NCBI GenBank assembly: GCA_037200005.1
Contig: JBBCGY010000001.1
Span: forward strand, 1,015,812 to 1,079,811
Reading direction: 5' to 3'
Origin: Alphaproteobacteria bacterium
GTDB lineage: Bacteria > Pseudomonadota > Alphaproteobacteria > UBA9219 > RFNS01
Length of the DNA stretch: 64,000 bases
Shown here in pieces: positions 10,192 through 19,107 of the stretch. Both the position numbers and the translations under genes were made by a program. Numbering within the stretch: the first letter of the stretch is position 1; each line of letters begins with the position of its first letter. A model generated the notes under the pieces. It was not told the DNA's origin and did no database searches. It saw only the letters and a program-made list of their open reading frames with translations.

Positions 10192-10716
10192 TTACCGCGT
10201 AAGCTCGCCCTGGACGATATCGCCTTCCGCCTCGGCGACTTCCATTTTCTTGCAAAGCGGCTCGTGAGGCTTATAGGCTTTAGCCAGGCGCTTGAGTTCA
10301 TGCCTCACATCATCCGCCGACCAGTTCCCGGCGGTGCCGGTGTGGTCGCGGTACTGATTGCAGAAGCCGGTGGGCGACTTGTCGGCGATTTCCTGCGAAT
10401 AGGCATTGCCGAGCAATGTCCGTAGCCTGTCCATCTTGCCCTCGGCGGACTTGGCGCCCGCCTTGCGGTACCAGGACATCAGCCTCTGTTCGGCATCGCG
10501 CAGCATCTCGATATGGCGGTCGGTAAATTCCTTATAGGCGGTCGGCAGCGCAACGCCGGTCGACGACGTGCGGCACAACAGGGTCGAGACCATCAACTCG
10601 CTGTGCAGCCGCACCGCCATTTCGGCATCCATTTCCGCGGGTCCATAGCATGACGCGGCGGCAGCGAAGCCCGGCGTCATCGCCGAGATCATCAGAAAAA
10701 AGATAAAATGTTTCAT
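10192..10716 (-). CDS. Secreted (periplasmic) protein of unknown function
   Basis: 174 residues. A clear signal peptide (MKHFIFFLMISAMTPGFAAA, cleavage after AAA) is followed by a mature domain with about five cysteines and many charged helices (EFTDRHIEMLRDAEQRLMSWY), so a disulfide-linked helical periplasmic protein is likely. AGAGGA precedes the ATG. No family recognised. Alone on its transcript between the repeat and panB. Confidence 0.75.
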   Translation of the reverse strand: MKHFIFFLMISAMTPGFAAAASCYGPAEMDAEMAVRLHSELMVSTLLCRTSSTGVALPTAYKEFTDRHIEMLRDAEQRLMSWYRKAGAKSAEGKMDRLRTLLGNAYSQEIADKSPTGFCNQYRDHTGTAGNWSADDVRHELKRLAKAYKPHEPLCKKMEVAEAEGDIVQGELTR

Positions 10717-10865
10717 AACCCAATCCTCTTAAGGAGGCTCATGTCTGACAGATTCGATTATACAGGGCAAACCTAAATACGCGCTAAATATATTGCCGCG
10801 GTAAGTGCAGGAAAATCATACGGATTTTAATCAAAATGTTGCAAGTAATTAAAAAATCCTGCAAT

Positions 10866-10902
10866 TCATAAGGGATAAACTGAGTCATAAGGGATAAACT
10901 GA
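10866..10902 (+). promoter_or_regulatory. Two tandem 18-bp repeats in the panB leader
   Basis: TCATAAGGGATAAACTGA occurs twice with a one-base gap (10866-10883 and 10885-10902), ending 17 bases before the panB start. Two helical-turn-spaced identical sites (19-bp period) next to a start codon suggest a binding site for a regulator, or a simple duplication. The surrounding 200 bases carry no gene. Confidence 0.45.
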
Positions 10903-10918
10903 CCCTAAGGAAAATATT

Positions 10919-11776
10919 ATGTCTGTCGCTCCTTCCGTCAAACGCCTGACCTCTATCGATATCATGCGCCGCAAGAACGGCGCGCCGATCGTCGCGCTGA
11001 CCGCGTACCAAGCTTCGATAGCGGCCATCGCCGACATTCATGCGGATATACTTCTGGTTGGCGACAGCCTCGGCATGGTGATCTACGGATACGACAACAC
11101 GCTGCCGGTAACGCTGGATATGATGATCGCGCACGGCCAAGCGGTCGTTCGCGGCTCGAAGCAGGCTCTGGTCATTGTCGACATGCCTTTCGGAACTTAC
11201 GAGGAAAGCCCCGAAGCGGCGTTCCGCCATGCCTCGCGCGTCATGAGGGAAACCGGATGCGGCGGGATCAAGCTCGAAGGCGGTGCGTCAATGGCCGCGA
11301 CCATTCGTTACCTGGCGGAACGGGGCATTCCGGTCATGGCGCATATCGGGCTGACGCCGCAATCGGTGAACGCGCTGGGCGGATACAAAGTCCAGGGACG
11401 CACCCGCGACACATGGAAGCGTTTTGAAGACGACGCCAAAGCCGTATCGGAAGCCGGAGCCTTCGCCGTGGTTATCGAAGCCATGGCCGAGCCGCTCGCC
11501 GCGCGCATTACGACGCAAATCCCCATCCCCACGATAGGCATCGGCGCTTCAGCCGCCTGCGACGGGCAGATCATGGTCACGGACGACATGCTGGGAATGA
11601 CGCCGCGCTCACCGAAATTCGTCAGGCGCTACACCGATCTTGCCGCCATCGCCGAACGCGCCGTCGCGAATTACGCCGCCGATGTCCGCGCCCGGAAATT
11701 CCCGACGTCGGAGCATACCTACGCGATGGTGGAGGCCGTCCCGATGGACAAGATTACCAAGTCATACGGGCCGTAG
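10919..11776 (+). CDS. panB: 3-methyl-2-oxobutanoate hydroxymethyltransferase
   Basis: First committed step of pantothenate synthesis: transfers a hydroxymethyl group from methylene-tetrahydrofolate to 2-oxoisovalerate. 285 residues with LVGDSLGMV (metal-binding Asp), the catalytic region KLEGG and [22 protein letters not shown] (quoted in two parts: [21 protein letters not shown]). Full-length TIM barrel. panC is not adjacent. The start has CTAAGGAAAATATT upstream, with AAGGA at suitable spacing. Confidence 0.94.
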   Translation: MSVAPSVKRLTSIDIMRRKNGAPIVALTAYQASIAAIADIHADILLVGDSLGMVIYGYDNTLPVTLDMMIAHGQAVVRGSKQALVIVDMPFGTYEESPEAAFRHASRVMRETGCGGIKLEGGASMAATIRYLAERGIPVMAHIGLTPQSVNALGGYKVQGRTRDTWKRFEDDAKAVSEAGAFAVVIEAMAEPLAARITTQIPIPTIGIGASAACDGQIMVTDDMLGMTPRSPKFVRRYTDLAAIAERAVANYAADVRARKFPTSEHTYAMVEAVPMDKITKSYGP

Positions 11777-11846
11777 ATTTCGTGACGCTTTCCTTCGGAT
11801 CGATCAGCGTGCCCGAGATCAAAGAGAACGTATTCAGCCTCTTCCA

Positions 11847-12155
11847 TCACGCCGTCACATGGCGAGCGGTTTTCGGCTCGAGGATAATCCGCAGTCTGCT
11901 TTCTGTCGCTTCAGCGAAGCGTTCCAGCGTGCGCGTGGAAGGCCGGGTGCGTCCGCTTTCCAGGCGCGCCACGACCGTCTGCGTCGTCTTCATGCGCTTG
12001 GCGACCTGTTCTTGCGTCAGGCCCGCGCGTTCGCGCGCCTGGATCAAAGCCGAGATAATGGAAAATTCTTCTTCCAAGGCATCGTAGGCGGCTTTGTAGC
12101 CGCGCCGCTTTTTCAGCCATTCCTTATGCAAATCGTCAAGCGAACGTCCGCTCAT
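11847..12155 (-). CDS. HigA-type antitoxin, XRE family
   Basis: 102 residues. The N-terminal 35 residues are helical (toxin-neutralising part); residues 40-85 form a helix-turn-helix (LTQEQVAKRM, TQTVVARLESGRTRPS) of the Cro/CI type. It overlaps the toxin gene upstream by four bases, so both are made from one transcript. Expected to bind its own promoter; an inverted repeat lies at the toxin start. Confidence 0.85.
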   Translation of the reverse strand: MSGRSLDDLHKEWLKKRRGYKAAYDALEEEFSIISALIQARERAGLTQEQVAKRMKTTQTVVARLESGRTRPSTRTLERFAEATESRLRIILEPKTARHVTA

Positions 12156-12481
12156 ATAACCTCCTTCGCCCGCCTGTGGGCCAGTTCGATTTCATGCCGT
12201 GGCGTTTTTTGCGTCTTTTTGACGAAGACCCGAACGATCACCACGCGTTTGCCGCTCGCCGTCACATAAATCGCGCGGGCGATCCCGTCTCGTCCGGTCA
12301 GGCGAATTTCCCATAGCCGCCCTTCCAGATGCTTCACATGCGGTTCACGCATCCGCTCAAGCCCAAGCGCCTGAATCAGCTCGCCGATCTTGCGCAAACG
12401 GGCAAGCATATCGTCCGGCAACGTCGCCAGTTCGGCATTCACGGCCCCATTCAGCGTTTCAACTTTCCACATATTCATCAT
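12152..12481 (-). CDS. RelE/HigB-type toxin (phage Gp49-like)
   Basis: 109 residues. The pattern VKHLEGRLWEIRLTGRDGIARAIYV (quoted here as HLEGRLWEIRL and IARAIYV) followed by VFVKKTQKTP is that of the Gp49-like HigB mRNA interferases, which cut mRNA on ribosomes. Toxin-first gene order fits HigBA. Starts at Met1, Met2 or Met4 are all possible; Met1 touches the inverted repeat. Confidence 0.85.
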   Translation of the reverse strand: MMNMWKVETLNGAVNAELATLPDDMLARLRKIGELIQALGLERMREPHVKHLEGRLWEIRLTGRDGIARAIYVTASGKRVVIVRVFVKKTQKTPRHEIELAHRRAKEVI

Positions 12482-12498
12482 ATAGCAAAATTGCTATA
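12481..12498. promoter_or_regulatory. Operator-like inverted repeat of the toxin-antitoxin operon
   Basis: Perfect 7-bp arms TATAGCA and TGCTATA around AAAT, overlapping the first toxin codon. Position and symmetry fit a site for the XRE antitoxin, giving the usual autorepression. TTGCCT lies 15 bases from a TATA on the toxin strand, a possible promoter within the same region. Confidence 0.6.
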
Positions 12499-12513
12499 AA
12501 GGCAAGACTTATC

Positions 12514-14073
12514 TCACTCCCACTCAATCGTCCCGGGCGGTTTGCTGGTCACGTCGTAGGTCACGCGGTTGATGCCGCGCACTTCGTTGATGATCCGCGT
12601 CGCCACGCGGGCGAGGAAAGCATGCTCGAAGGGATAAGACTCCGCCGTCATGCCGTCGATGGAGGTCACGGCGCGCAGCGCCAGCACCTGATCGTAAGAG
12701 CGCCCGTCGCCCATGACGCCGACGCTGTGAACCGGCAGCAGAACGGCGAAAGCCTGCCATATTTCGTCGTATAATCCGGCTTTCTTGATTTCCTCCAGAT
12801 AGATCACATCGGCGGCGCGCACGGCTTTGAGGCGCTCCGGCGTAATTTCTCCCAGAACGCGGATCGCGAGGCCAGGGCCGGGAAACGGATGCCGCGCAAC
12901 GAATTCTTTCGGCAAACCAAGCTCATAGCCGAGTTTCCTAACCTCATCTTTGAATAATTCGCGCAGCGGCTCGACCAGCTTCAAATTCATCCGCTCCGGC
13001 AAACCGCCGACATTATGGTGCGATTTGATCGTAACGCTCGGCCCGCCGGTGAAGGATACGCTTTCGATCACGTCAGGATAGAGCGTTCCCTGCGCCAGGA
13101 AATCCGCGCCGCCGAGCTTCTTGGCCTCGGCGTCGAACACATCGATGAATTTCGAGCCGATGATCTTGCGCTTCTTTTCCGGATCGGTGACTCCCGCGAG
13201 CGCGCCGAGAAATTCCTTTTCCGCATCAACGGCTACTAGCGGGATGTTATAGTGGCGGCGGAACAGATCGACGACCTGCTTGCCCTCGCCCTCGCGCATC
13301 AGGCCGGTATCGACAAAGATGCATGTCAACTGGCTGCCGATGGCCTCGTGAATCAGGACGGCCGCCACGGTGCTGTCCACGCCGCCGGAAAGGCCGCAGA
13401 TCACCCGCCCCTCTCCGACCTGAGCGCGAATCCTCGCCGTCAGTTCGCTCCGGAACGCGCCCATGCTCCAATCGCCGCCGCAGCCGCATATCTTGCGCAC
13501 GAAATTGGCGATGATCTTCGCCCCGTCCGGGGTATGCACGACCTCGAAATGGAACTGCGCGGCATAGATGCGGCGGGCTTCGTCGGTAAACAGCGCGCAA
13601 GGCGCGCCTTCGCTCGCCGCCACGACGCTGAAGCCTTCCGGCAGCTTCGTGACGCGGTCACCATGGCTCATCCATACCTGATAATCGCCGCCGACCTCCC
13701 AGATGCCGTCAAAAAGCGCCGAAGGCGCCGTGACCTTGATCTGCGCCTTGCCGAATTCGCGCTCATGCCCGCCCTCGACCTTGCCGCCGAGCTGAACCGA
13801 CATGGTTTGCTGGCCGTAGCAGATGCCCAGCACCGGCACGCCAAGCTCGAAGACGATCTTCGGCACTTGCGGGCTGCCTTCCTCGATCGCCGAAGCCGGG
13901 CCGCCCGACAGGATAATGCCCTTCGCGCCGAAAGCCTTGATCGCATCGGGCGTCATGCTGAAAGGATGGATTTCGCTATAGACGCCCGCTTCGCGCACCC
14001 GCCGCGCGATAAGCTGCGTGACTTGAGAGCCAAAATCGAGGATCAGGATACGCTCGTGATGTTTACCGGTCAT
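12514..14073 (-). CDS. guaA: GMP synthase (glutamine-hydrolysing)
   Basis: Converts XMP to GMP using glutamine nitrogen. The 519 residues have an N-terminal class I amidotransferase domain with Cys85 (GICYGQQT), His175 and Glu177 (QFHFEVVH), then the ATP pyrophosphatase domain with the PP-loop SGGVDS (229-234), and the dimerisation domain ending KPPGTIEWE. Canonical. The start of guaA overlaps the stop of the upstream acetyltransferase by ATGA. Confidence 0.96.
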   Translation of the reverse strand: MTGKHHERILILDFGSQVTQLIARRVREAGVYSEIHPFSMTPDAIKAFGAKGIILSGGPASAIEEGSPQVPKIVFELGVPVLGICYGQQTMSVQLGGKVEGGHEREFGKAQIKVTAPSALFDGIWEVGGDYQVWMSHGDRVTKLPEGFSVVAASEGAPCALFTDEARRIYAAQFHFEVVHTPDGAKIIANFVRKICGCGGDWSMGAFRSELTARIRAQVGEGRVICGLSGGVDSTVAAVLIHEAIGSQLTCIFVDTGLMREGEGKQVVDLFRRHYNIPLVAVDAEKEFLGALAGVTDPEKKRKIIGSKFIDVFDAEAKKLGGADFLAQGTLYPDVIESVSFTGGPSVTIKSHHNVGGLPERMNLKLVEPLRELFKDEVRKLGYELGLPKEFVARHPFPGPGLAIRVLGEITPERLKAVRAADVIYLEEIKKAGLYDEIWQAFAVLLPVHSVGVMGDGRSYDQVLALRAVTSIDGMTAESYPFEHAFLARVATRIINEVRGINRVTYDVTSKPPGTIEWE

Positions 14074-14561
14074 GATTTCGGAGACCTATAGAGCATTTCG
14101 ACATGGGGGATTCCGTCTTCGTCATAGACATCCGATACCGTTTCAAAGCCGAATTCGCCATAGAATTTTTCCAGGTGTCGCTGGGCCGACATCCGCAAAT
14201 CGGTTCCCGGCCAGGTTGCCGCCCCATGAATCATGGCCCTGCGCATCAATTCCCGGCCCAGGCCAAGGCCGCGAGCGCTCTGGGCCGTCAGGATTCTGCC
14301 CAATGAAGGTTCGGCGTATATTTTTCCATCAAACCTTTTCCCCGGCGGCACCAGCCGCAAATAGGCCGCGACCTGCTCCTCGCCGTCAATGTCCTTCCGC
14401 CAGCCAGTCAGATGATAGGAAATCGGGTCTTTACTGTCGGCGTCGAGATAGATGCTGGTCTGTTCGACCACAAAGACCTGCTGCCGCGCCGAATGGATTT
14501 TGTGCAGCTTGATGGTCGTCAGGCCGGAAAAATGAAGGAATTCCCATTCTATGGTTAACAT
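14070..14561 (-). CDS. elaA: ElaA-like GNAT acetyltransferase
   Basis: 163 residues. [16 protein letters not shown] near the start and [19 protein letters not shown] (the acetyl-CoA binding motif, R/Q-x-x-G-x-G) with [18 protein letters not shown] are typical of ElaA-family N-acetyltransferases. The substrate of this family is not known. AAGG precedes the ATG. Translationally coupled to guaA (4-bp overlap). Confidence 0.86.
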   Translation of the reverse strand: MLTIEWEFLHFSGLTTIKLHKIHSARQQVFVVEQTSIYLDADSKDPISYHLTGWRKDIDGEEQVAAYLRLVPPGKRFDGKIYAEPSLGRILTAQSARGLGLGRELMRRAMIHGAATWPGTDLRMSAQRHLEKFYGEFGFETVSDVYDEDGIPHVEMLYRSPKS

Positions 14562-14693
14562 GGCCTTATCCTTGAATAATCAGCATTCAGCGCCGATTCG
14601 CATGGCTGAAAGTAAAACCGCGAGTCATAATATTTTCATGACATGCTGGTAGCATTTTTCCGTAACGGCAAACTAAAGACGAGAAACAACATT

Positions 14694-15365
14694 ATGAAAA
14701 AAGCTATTATCGCATCCGCCGCCGCTGCCGGCGCTTTATTGACTGGGACGCCGCGCGCGCAGGCTCAAGACGCCGCCTCCCAATCTGCCACATCATCTGC
14801 GGCTCAGACAAGTCATGGCATCCGCGATAACTGGCTGCTGACGGCATCCTTGCTGAGCGCGCAGTTACCGGGAGGAAGACCGGCCGTCAGCTCGCACACA
14901 ACGACCACGACTTTCGACGGAAACGTTACCGAAAGCAGCAGCTATACCCCGGCCGAAAAATCCGGCGGGATCGGCATGCCTCTTACGCTCGGTATCGAGA
15001 AGACCTGGCCGATCGGTTCGGGCAACAACTATATTTCGGTTTTGGGCGGCTATTCTTTATCCAGCCAATCCTTCACGGGATCGGGGCTCAACAAAGGCGT
15101 CGTGGCGGGCATAGCATCGTCTTTCGACCTGTTTGGCACGTCGAAGATCGGCTTGGGGCCGACGCTGACCTATGACAGCCGTCTTGAGGGCAATTTCTTC
15201 GGCACCAAAGTCGGCCCTGTCGCGCTCGGCATGCGCCTGTTGCTGCAGCCCAAGCTTTTCGATATCCCGCTTCGCGTCAATCTGGATGTCGCGGAAACCA
15301 TAGACGCGAAACGCGGACAAGCGGCGGCTTTCCTGTCAATCGGCGTACCAATCCTCAAACTTTAA
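14694..15365 (+). CDS. Probable outer-membrane or periplasmic protein, unknown
   Basis: 223 residues from the ATG at 14694, which gives a good signal peptide (KKAIIASAAAAGALLTGTP, cleavage after AQA). The mature part alternates polar and hydrophobic residues with Gly/Ser turns and ends in a hydrophobic strand (IGVPILKL), consistent with a small beta-barrel, but the family is unknown. The longer frame from 14643 adds a non-signal-like stretch and is less likely. Divergent from elaA. Confidence 0.72.
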   Translation: MKKAIIASAAAAGALLTGTPRAQAQDAASQSATSSAAQTSHGIRDNWLLTASLLSAQLPGGRPAVSSHTTTTTFDGNVTESSSYTPAEKSGGIGMPLTLGIEKTWPIGSGNNYISVLGGYSLSSQSFTGSGLNKGVVAGIASSFDLFGTSKIGLGPTLTYDSRLEGNFFGTKVGPVALGMRLLLQPKLFDIPLRVNLDVAETIDAKRGQAAAFLSIGVPILKL

Positions 15366-15371
15366 TTGAAA

Positions 15372-15459
15372 TGGTGCGGGCGGGGGGAATTGAACCCCCA
15401 TGGGCTTACGCCCGACGGATTTTAAGTCCGTTGCGTCTACCAATTCCGCCACGCCCGCT
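15372..15459 (-). tRNA. tRNA-Leu(TAA)
   Basis: 88 nt with encoded CCA. Acceptor GCGGGCG pairs with CGCCCGC; the D-arm holds GGTAGACGC; the anticodon stem ACGGA/TCCGT encloses CTTAAAA with anticodon TAA; there is a long variable arm (GGGCGTAAGCCC) as in class II tRNAs, and the T-loop TTCAATT. Reads UUA. Confidence 0.95.
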
Positions 15460-15502
15460 CGTCAAGCTATATATCGCTAAAATCCCCCGGGCCGCAAGCT
15501 AG

Positions 15503-15643
15503 AGTCGTCATTCCCGACGCCTTGTCACTCGCCCATGCGAGTGGCGGGGCGAGCGGGAATCCCGTTTGGTTTGCCAAAGAAAACGGGATTCCCGTTCGAC
15601 TTTGCCCGCTTCAAAGCGGTCAAAGCCGCCGGGAATGACGGCT
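15503..15643. repeat. GTCATTCCCG palindromic repeat, copy 3
   Basis: Starts AGTCGTCATTCCC and ends GGGAATGACGGCT, with GAGCGGGAATCCCGTTTGG and AAACGGGATTCCCG inside, forming nested hairpins. Located between the two tRNA genes. Confidence 0.85.
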
Positions 15644-15720
15644 CTGGCTGAGCTTGCGTAGTTCTATTTCTAAATGCTTATTGCGTGCGCTACGCATAGC
15701 CGCTAGAAGATTTGCCGTGT

Positions 15721-15796
15721 TCCCTGGTAGCTCAGTTGGTAGAGCAGGTGACTGTTAATCACCGGGTCGGCGGTTCGAGCCCGTCCCAGGGAGCCA
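15721..15796 (+). tRNA. tRNA-Asn(GTT)
   Basis: 76 nt with encoded CCA. Acceptor TCCCTGG pairs with CCAGGGA; D-arm AGCTCAGTTGGTAGAGC; anticodon stem GGTGA/TCACC around CTGTTAA gives anticodon GTT; T-loop TTCGAGC. Reads AAC/AAU. Confidence 0.96.
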
Positions 15797-15830
15797 TTTT
15801 TAATGCATTTATAAATTCGTGGGGCGACCT

Positions 15831-16343
15831 ATGTATATTCAACTGCCTGTTCTTCTGGAACGTATCATCGCCGTCGCCCAGGAGACCACCGCCTGTGCGG
15901 AAACCACATTTGAAGAATTGAAGACTGCCGCCTTTAACGCGCGGTTCGCCATGCGCGCGAGCGAGTTTCATTACGCCGCCGAGGTCAGCGGCCAATATCT
16001 TGGGCGCGATACGCTCCGGGAACGGCGCGCCGCCGAATTCGCCGCCTTGCCTCAGCAGGAAAAGGATGAGCTGGCCAGCGCCCGCGATTACGGCGAATAT
16101 GGCATATATCATTTGGTCTCGCAGCCGGAAGTCGAGCTTGCGCTGAAAATCGTCGCGCATGAGTTATGCCCTCAGCGGAAAATTCTCGACGAAAGCGATT
16201 TGGCCGATTTGGCGAAGCCTGGCCAGATCGAAGCCATCAGCGCCCGCTTTCCGGAAATATCGCCGGAGCGGATTCAGCACGCCATGCGTCCCCGGCCTCC
16301 GTTGAAAATGAGGAAGCCTAGCCGCGCCCTTTTGGCCGTCTGA
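15831..16343 (+). CDS. Unknown protein beside tRNA-Asn
   Basis: 170 residues, soluble, mostly helical and rich in Ala and Glu. No family recognised. I chose the ATG at 15831, which has GGGGCGACC upstream; a GTG at 15819 would add four residues. No signal or membrane segment. It begins 35 bases after the tRNA, so might share its promoter. Confidence 0.62.
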   Translation: MYIQLPVLLERIIAVAQETTACAETTFEELKTAAFNARFAMRASEFHYAAEVSGQYLGRDTLRERRAAEFAALPQQEKDELASARDYGEYGIYHLVSQPEVELALKIVAHELCPQRKILDESDLADLAKPGQIEAISARFPEISPERIQHAMRPRPPLKMRKPSRALLAV

Positions 16344-16417
16344 AACACCGGCAAGCTCTCCCCATTGACTCCTATTGCGGGCAGGCCATACCCTTTGGGC
16401 AGGCTACAGGGGGCAAC

Positions 16418-16834
16418 ATGGATTCAGAAATAGAAGCACTCATAGGCTTGCCACTTCGTTCCGTCGAAAAGAAAGACTGGACATGGTTTTTTTCATTCGC
16501 CGACGACGCAAACATTCTTACTGAGTCCAAATGGCGGTTAATTTCCGATGGCCGCGTTTCCATTACTTCTGAAGATCATGAGCATCAGTTCGGCCTACCA
16601 ACGCCTGTAGACGCCACAGAGAGAGTCATGTCTAGGACATCCGGGATAGCTGTCACTAATGCCTCCATTCATACCACGACTGGCGACCTGTCAGTGCATT
16701 TTGGTGAAGATATACAATTGCAATTTTTGCAATTCTCTCTCGGCTATGACGCATGGCGGGCGCACCTTCGAGGCGCTCTAATTGTTTGTAATGGAGGCGG
16801 AGACATTTCCTGTTTCCCACCTGCTCAACCATGA
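16418..16834 (+). CDS. Unknown protein, possibly DUF6188-like
   Basis: 138 residues, soluble and likely mixed beta (WRLISDGRVSITSEDHEHQFG; FGEDIQLQFLQFSLGYDAW, quoted partly). The Trp-x-Leu/Ile pattern recalls small immunity-like or DUF6188 proteins, but I cannot confirm this. Base composition is more AT-rich than neighbours, suggesting recent arrival. Overlaps the next gene by ATGA. Confidence 0.6.
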   Translation: MDSEIEALIGLPLRSVEKKDWTWFFSFADDANILTESKWRLISDGRVSITSEDHEHQFGLPTPVDATERVMSRTSGIAVTNASIHTTTGDLSVHFGEDIQLQFLQFSLGYDAWRAHLRGALIVCNGGGDISCFPPAQP

Positions 16835-18285
16835 GCATAGCCGCCCCCACCCTCCTCCGCAACACCTGCCTGATCGGCGGGAAGTGGGTCGCGGCGAAAT
16901 CGGGCCGCAGTTTTTCCGTCATCAATCCCGCGACCGGAGAGAATGTCGGCGATGTTCCGTTGATGGGCGCCGACGAGACGCGCGCGGCCATTGCCGCCGC
17001 GCATGAGGCGCTCCAGCCATGGCAGCGCCTGACGGCCCTTGAGCGCAGCGATATTCTGATCCGCTGGCATGACCTCATGACACAGCATGCCGACGAGCTG
17101 GCGCGGATCCTGACGCTCGAACAGGGCAAGCCTCTCGCGGAAGCAAAAGGCGAAATTACCTATGCCGCGTCGTTCCTGCGTTTCTTCGGCGAGGAGGCGC
17201 GGCGCATCTATGGCGAGACGATCCCCGCGCACCGCGCCGATACGCGCATCATCGTCATCAAGCAGCCGGTCGGCGTCGCGGCCTGCATCACGCCGTGGAA
17301 TTTTCCCGCCGCGATGGTCACGCGCAAGCTCGCGCCCGCGCTGGCGGCGGGATGCACGGCGGTACTGAAGCCCGCGCGGCAGACTCCCCTCACCGCTCTT
17401 GCCATCGCCGCGCTTGGGGAACAGGCGGGCGTCCTGCCCGGAACCATCAATATCGTCACCGGCGACGCGGGCGTGATCGGCGACGAATTATGCGCCAGCC
17501 CGCTGGTGCGCAAGCTTTCCTTCACCGGCTCCACCGAAACCGGAAAAATGCTGGCGGCGAAATGCGCCGGAACCGTCAAGAAAATCTCTCTTGAGCTAGG
17601 AGGCAATGCGGCATTCATCGTGTTCGACGACGCCGATCTTGATGCCGCGCTAGAAGGCGCGATGACCGCCAAATTCCGCGGCATGGGGCAATCCTGTGTC
17701 GCGGCGAACCGGTTTCTGGTTCAGGCGGGAATCTATGACGCCTTCGCCGCGCGTTTCACCGAGCGCGTGAAAAAACTCGCGGTCGGCAACGGGCTGGAAG
17801 CCGGAACGGCCATAGGCCCTCTCATCAACAAAGCCGCCATCGAAAAAATCCGCGCCCATATCGCGGACGCAGTCAAAAAAGGCGCCAAGATACTCACCGG
17901 CGGCAATCCGCACGCGCTCGGCGGCAATTTCTTCGAGCCGACCGTCATCAGCGGCGGCACGCAAGACATGCTGATGGCGAATGAGGAAACATTCGGCCCC
18001 GTCGCCGCGTTGATGCGCTTCGACAGCGAAGACCAGGCCATCGAGATCGCCAACGCGACGCCGTTCGGCCTCGTCTCGTATTTCTATACGGCCGATCTCG
18101 CGCGAAGTTTCCGCGTGGCGGAAAAACTGGAAAGCGGCATGGTCGGCGTCAATACCGGATTCATATCCGTCGAAATCGCGCCGTTCGGCGGCATTAAGGA
18201 ATCCGGCATGGGGCGGGAAGGCTCGCGCCACGGCATCGAGGAATTCCTGGAACTCAAATATCTGTGCATCGGCGGGATTGGGTGA
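16831..18285 (+). CDS. gabD: Succinate-semialdehyde dehydrogenase, NAD(P)-dependent
   Basis: 484-residue aldehyde dehydrogenase oxidising succinate semialdehyde to succinate (GABA catabolism). Shows PWNFPAAMVTRKLAPALAAG (quoted to 20), the cofactor motif FTGSTETGK, catalytic Glu in LELGGNAAF and nucleophile Cys in GQSCVAANR. The residues PFGGIKESGMGREGS near the end favour the GabD subfamily. No GABA transaminase gene is adjacent, so the exact aldehyde is inferred. Confidence 0.87.
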   Translation: MSIAAPTLLRNTCLIGGKWVAAKSGRSFSVINPATGENVGDVPLMGADETRAAIAAAHEALQPWQRLTALERSDILIRWHDLMTQHADELARILTLEQGKPLAEAKGEITYAASFLRFFGEEARRIYGETIPAHRADTRIIVIKQPVGVAACITPWNFPAAMVTRKLAPALAAGCTAVLKPARQTPLTALAIAALGEQAGVLPGTINIVTGDAGVIGDELCASPLVRKLSFTGSTETGKMLAAKCAGTVKKISLELGGNAAFIVFDDADLDAALEGAMTAKFRGMGQSCVAANRFLVQAGIYDAFAARFTERVKKLAVGNGLEAGTAIGPLINKAAIEKIRAHIADAVKKGAKILTGGNPHALGGNFFEPTVISGGTQDMLMANEETFGPVAALMRFDSEDQAIEIANATPFGLVSYFYTADLARSFRVAEKLESGMVGVNTGFISVEIAPFGGIKESGMGREGSRHGIEEFLELKYLCIGGIG

Positions 18286-18302
18286 ACGGCTCCGCACAAA
18301 AA

Positions 18303-18428
18303 ACCGTCATTCCCGACACCGCGCAGCGGTGAGCGGGAATCCCGTTTGTTATCGTTAATAAAAAAACGGGATTCCCGCTCGCGCCCATCACTCATAAATG
18401 AGTGACGGGCTTGGCGGGAATGACGGCT
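18303..18428. repeat. GTCATTCCCG palindromic repeat, copy 4
   Basis: Opens ACCGTCATTCCCGAC and closes GGCGGGAATGACGGCT; between them AGCGGGAATCCCGTTTG and AAACGGGATTCCCGCTC face each other. An additional small palindrome ACTCATAAATGAGT lies near 18390. Between gabD and the Nudix gene. Confidence 0.85.
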
Positions 18429-18464
18429 TTGAGATAGCGGAGCCGGAATGACAAACAAGAAAGA

Positions 18465-19091
18465 ATGTTCTATATTCCGCCCATGCCGCGCAAATTCACC
18501 ATCCACCGCCGCGAGACCCTGTTCCAGGGCTATTTCCGCATGGAACGGCTGCATATCAGCCACGACAAGTTTTCCGGCGGCACCGTCGGCCCGTTCACGC
18601 GCGAAGTCATGGAACGCGGCCATGCCGTCGTCGTGCTGCCCTACGATCCGGTTTCCGATATGGTGATCCTGATCGAGCAGTTCCGTGCGGGGGCCATGCT
18701 GGCGGGCGATCCCCAGCCGTGGCTGATCGAAAGCGTAGCCGGGATCATCGACGCCGGAGAAGCGCCCGAACAGGTCGCGCGCCGCGAGGCTATGGAAGAA
18801 GCGGGCTGCGTCATCAGCGATCTGGTACATATCCAGGACTGCTACTCCACCCCCGGCTGCATGAGCGAACAGGCGAAACTTTACGTCGGCCACGCCACGA
18901 TCGAAACCGGCAGCGGCGTTTACGGCATCGATCACGAGCATGAGGACATCCGCACCCATGCCATCCCCGCCGACGAAGCCTTCGACTGGCTGCTCGCCGG
19001 AAAAATCCGCAGCGCCATGGCCGTCATCGTCGTGCAATGGCTGATGCTGAACCGCGACGAACTGCGCGAGCGGTGGCTCGCATCCCCCTAA
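18465..19091 (+). CDS. nudF: Nudix hydrolase, ADP-ribose pyrophosphatase type
   Basis: 208 residues. The Nudix box GIIDAGEAPEQVARREAMEE (continuing AGC) fits G-x5-E-x7-REUxEExGU, binding Mg2+ for hydrolysis of nucleoside diphosphate derivatives. The flanks (ETLFQGYFRMERLHISHDKF; YSTPGCMSEQAKLYVG) match NudF/ADP-ribose pyrophosphatase. Start uncertain: the ATG at 18465 has AAGAAAG very close; an ATG six codons in (18483) gives MPRKFTIHRRETLF and is equally plausible. Confidence 0.87.
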   Translation: MFYIPPMPRKFTIHRRETLFQGYFRMERLHISHDKFSGGTVGPFTREVMERGHAVVVLPYDPVSDMVILIEQFRAGAMLAGDPQPWLIESVAGIIDAGEAPEQVARREAMEEAGCVISDLVHIQDCYSTPGCMSEQAKLYVGHATIETGSGVYGIDHEHEDIRTHAIPADEAFDWLLAGKIRSAMAVIVVQWLMLNRDELRERWLASP

Positions 19092-19107
19092 AAACCAGGA
19101 GACCATC

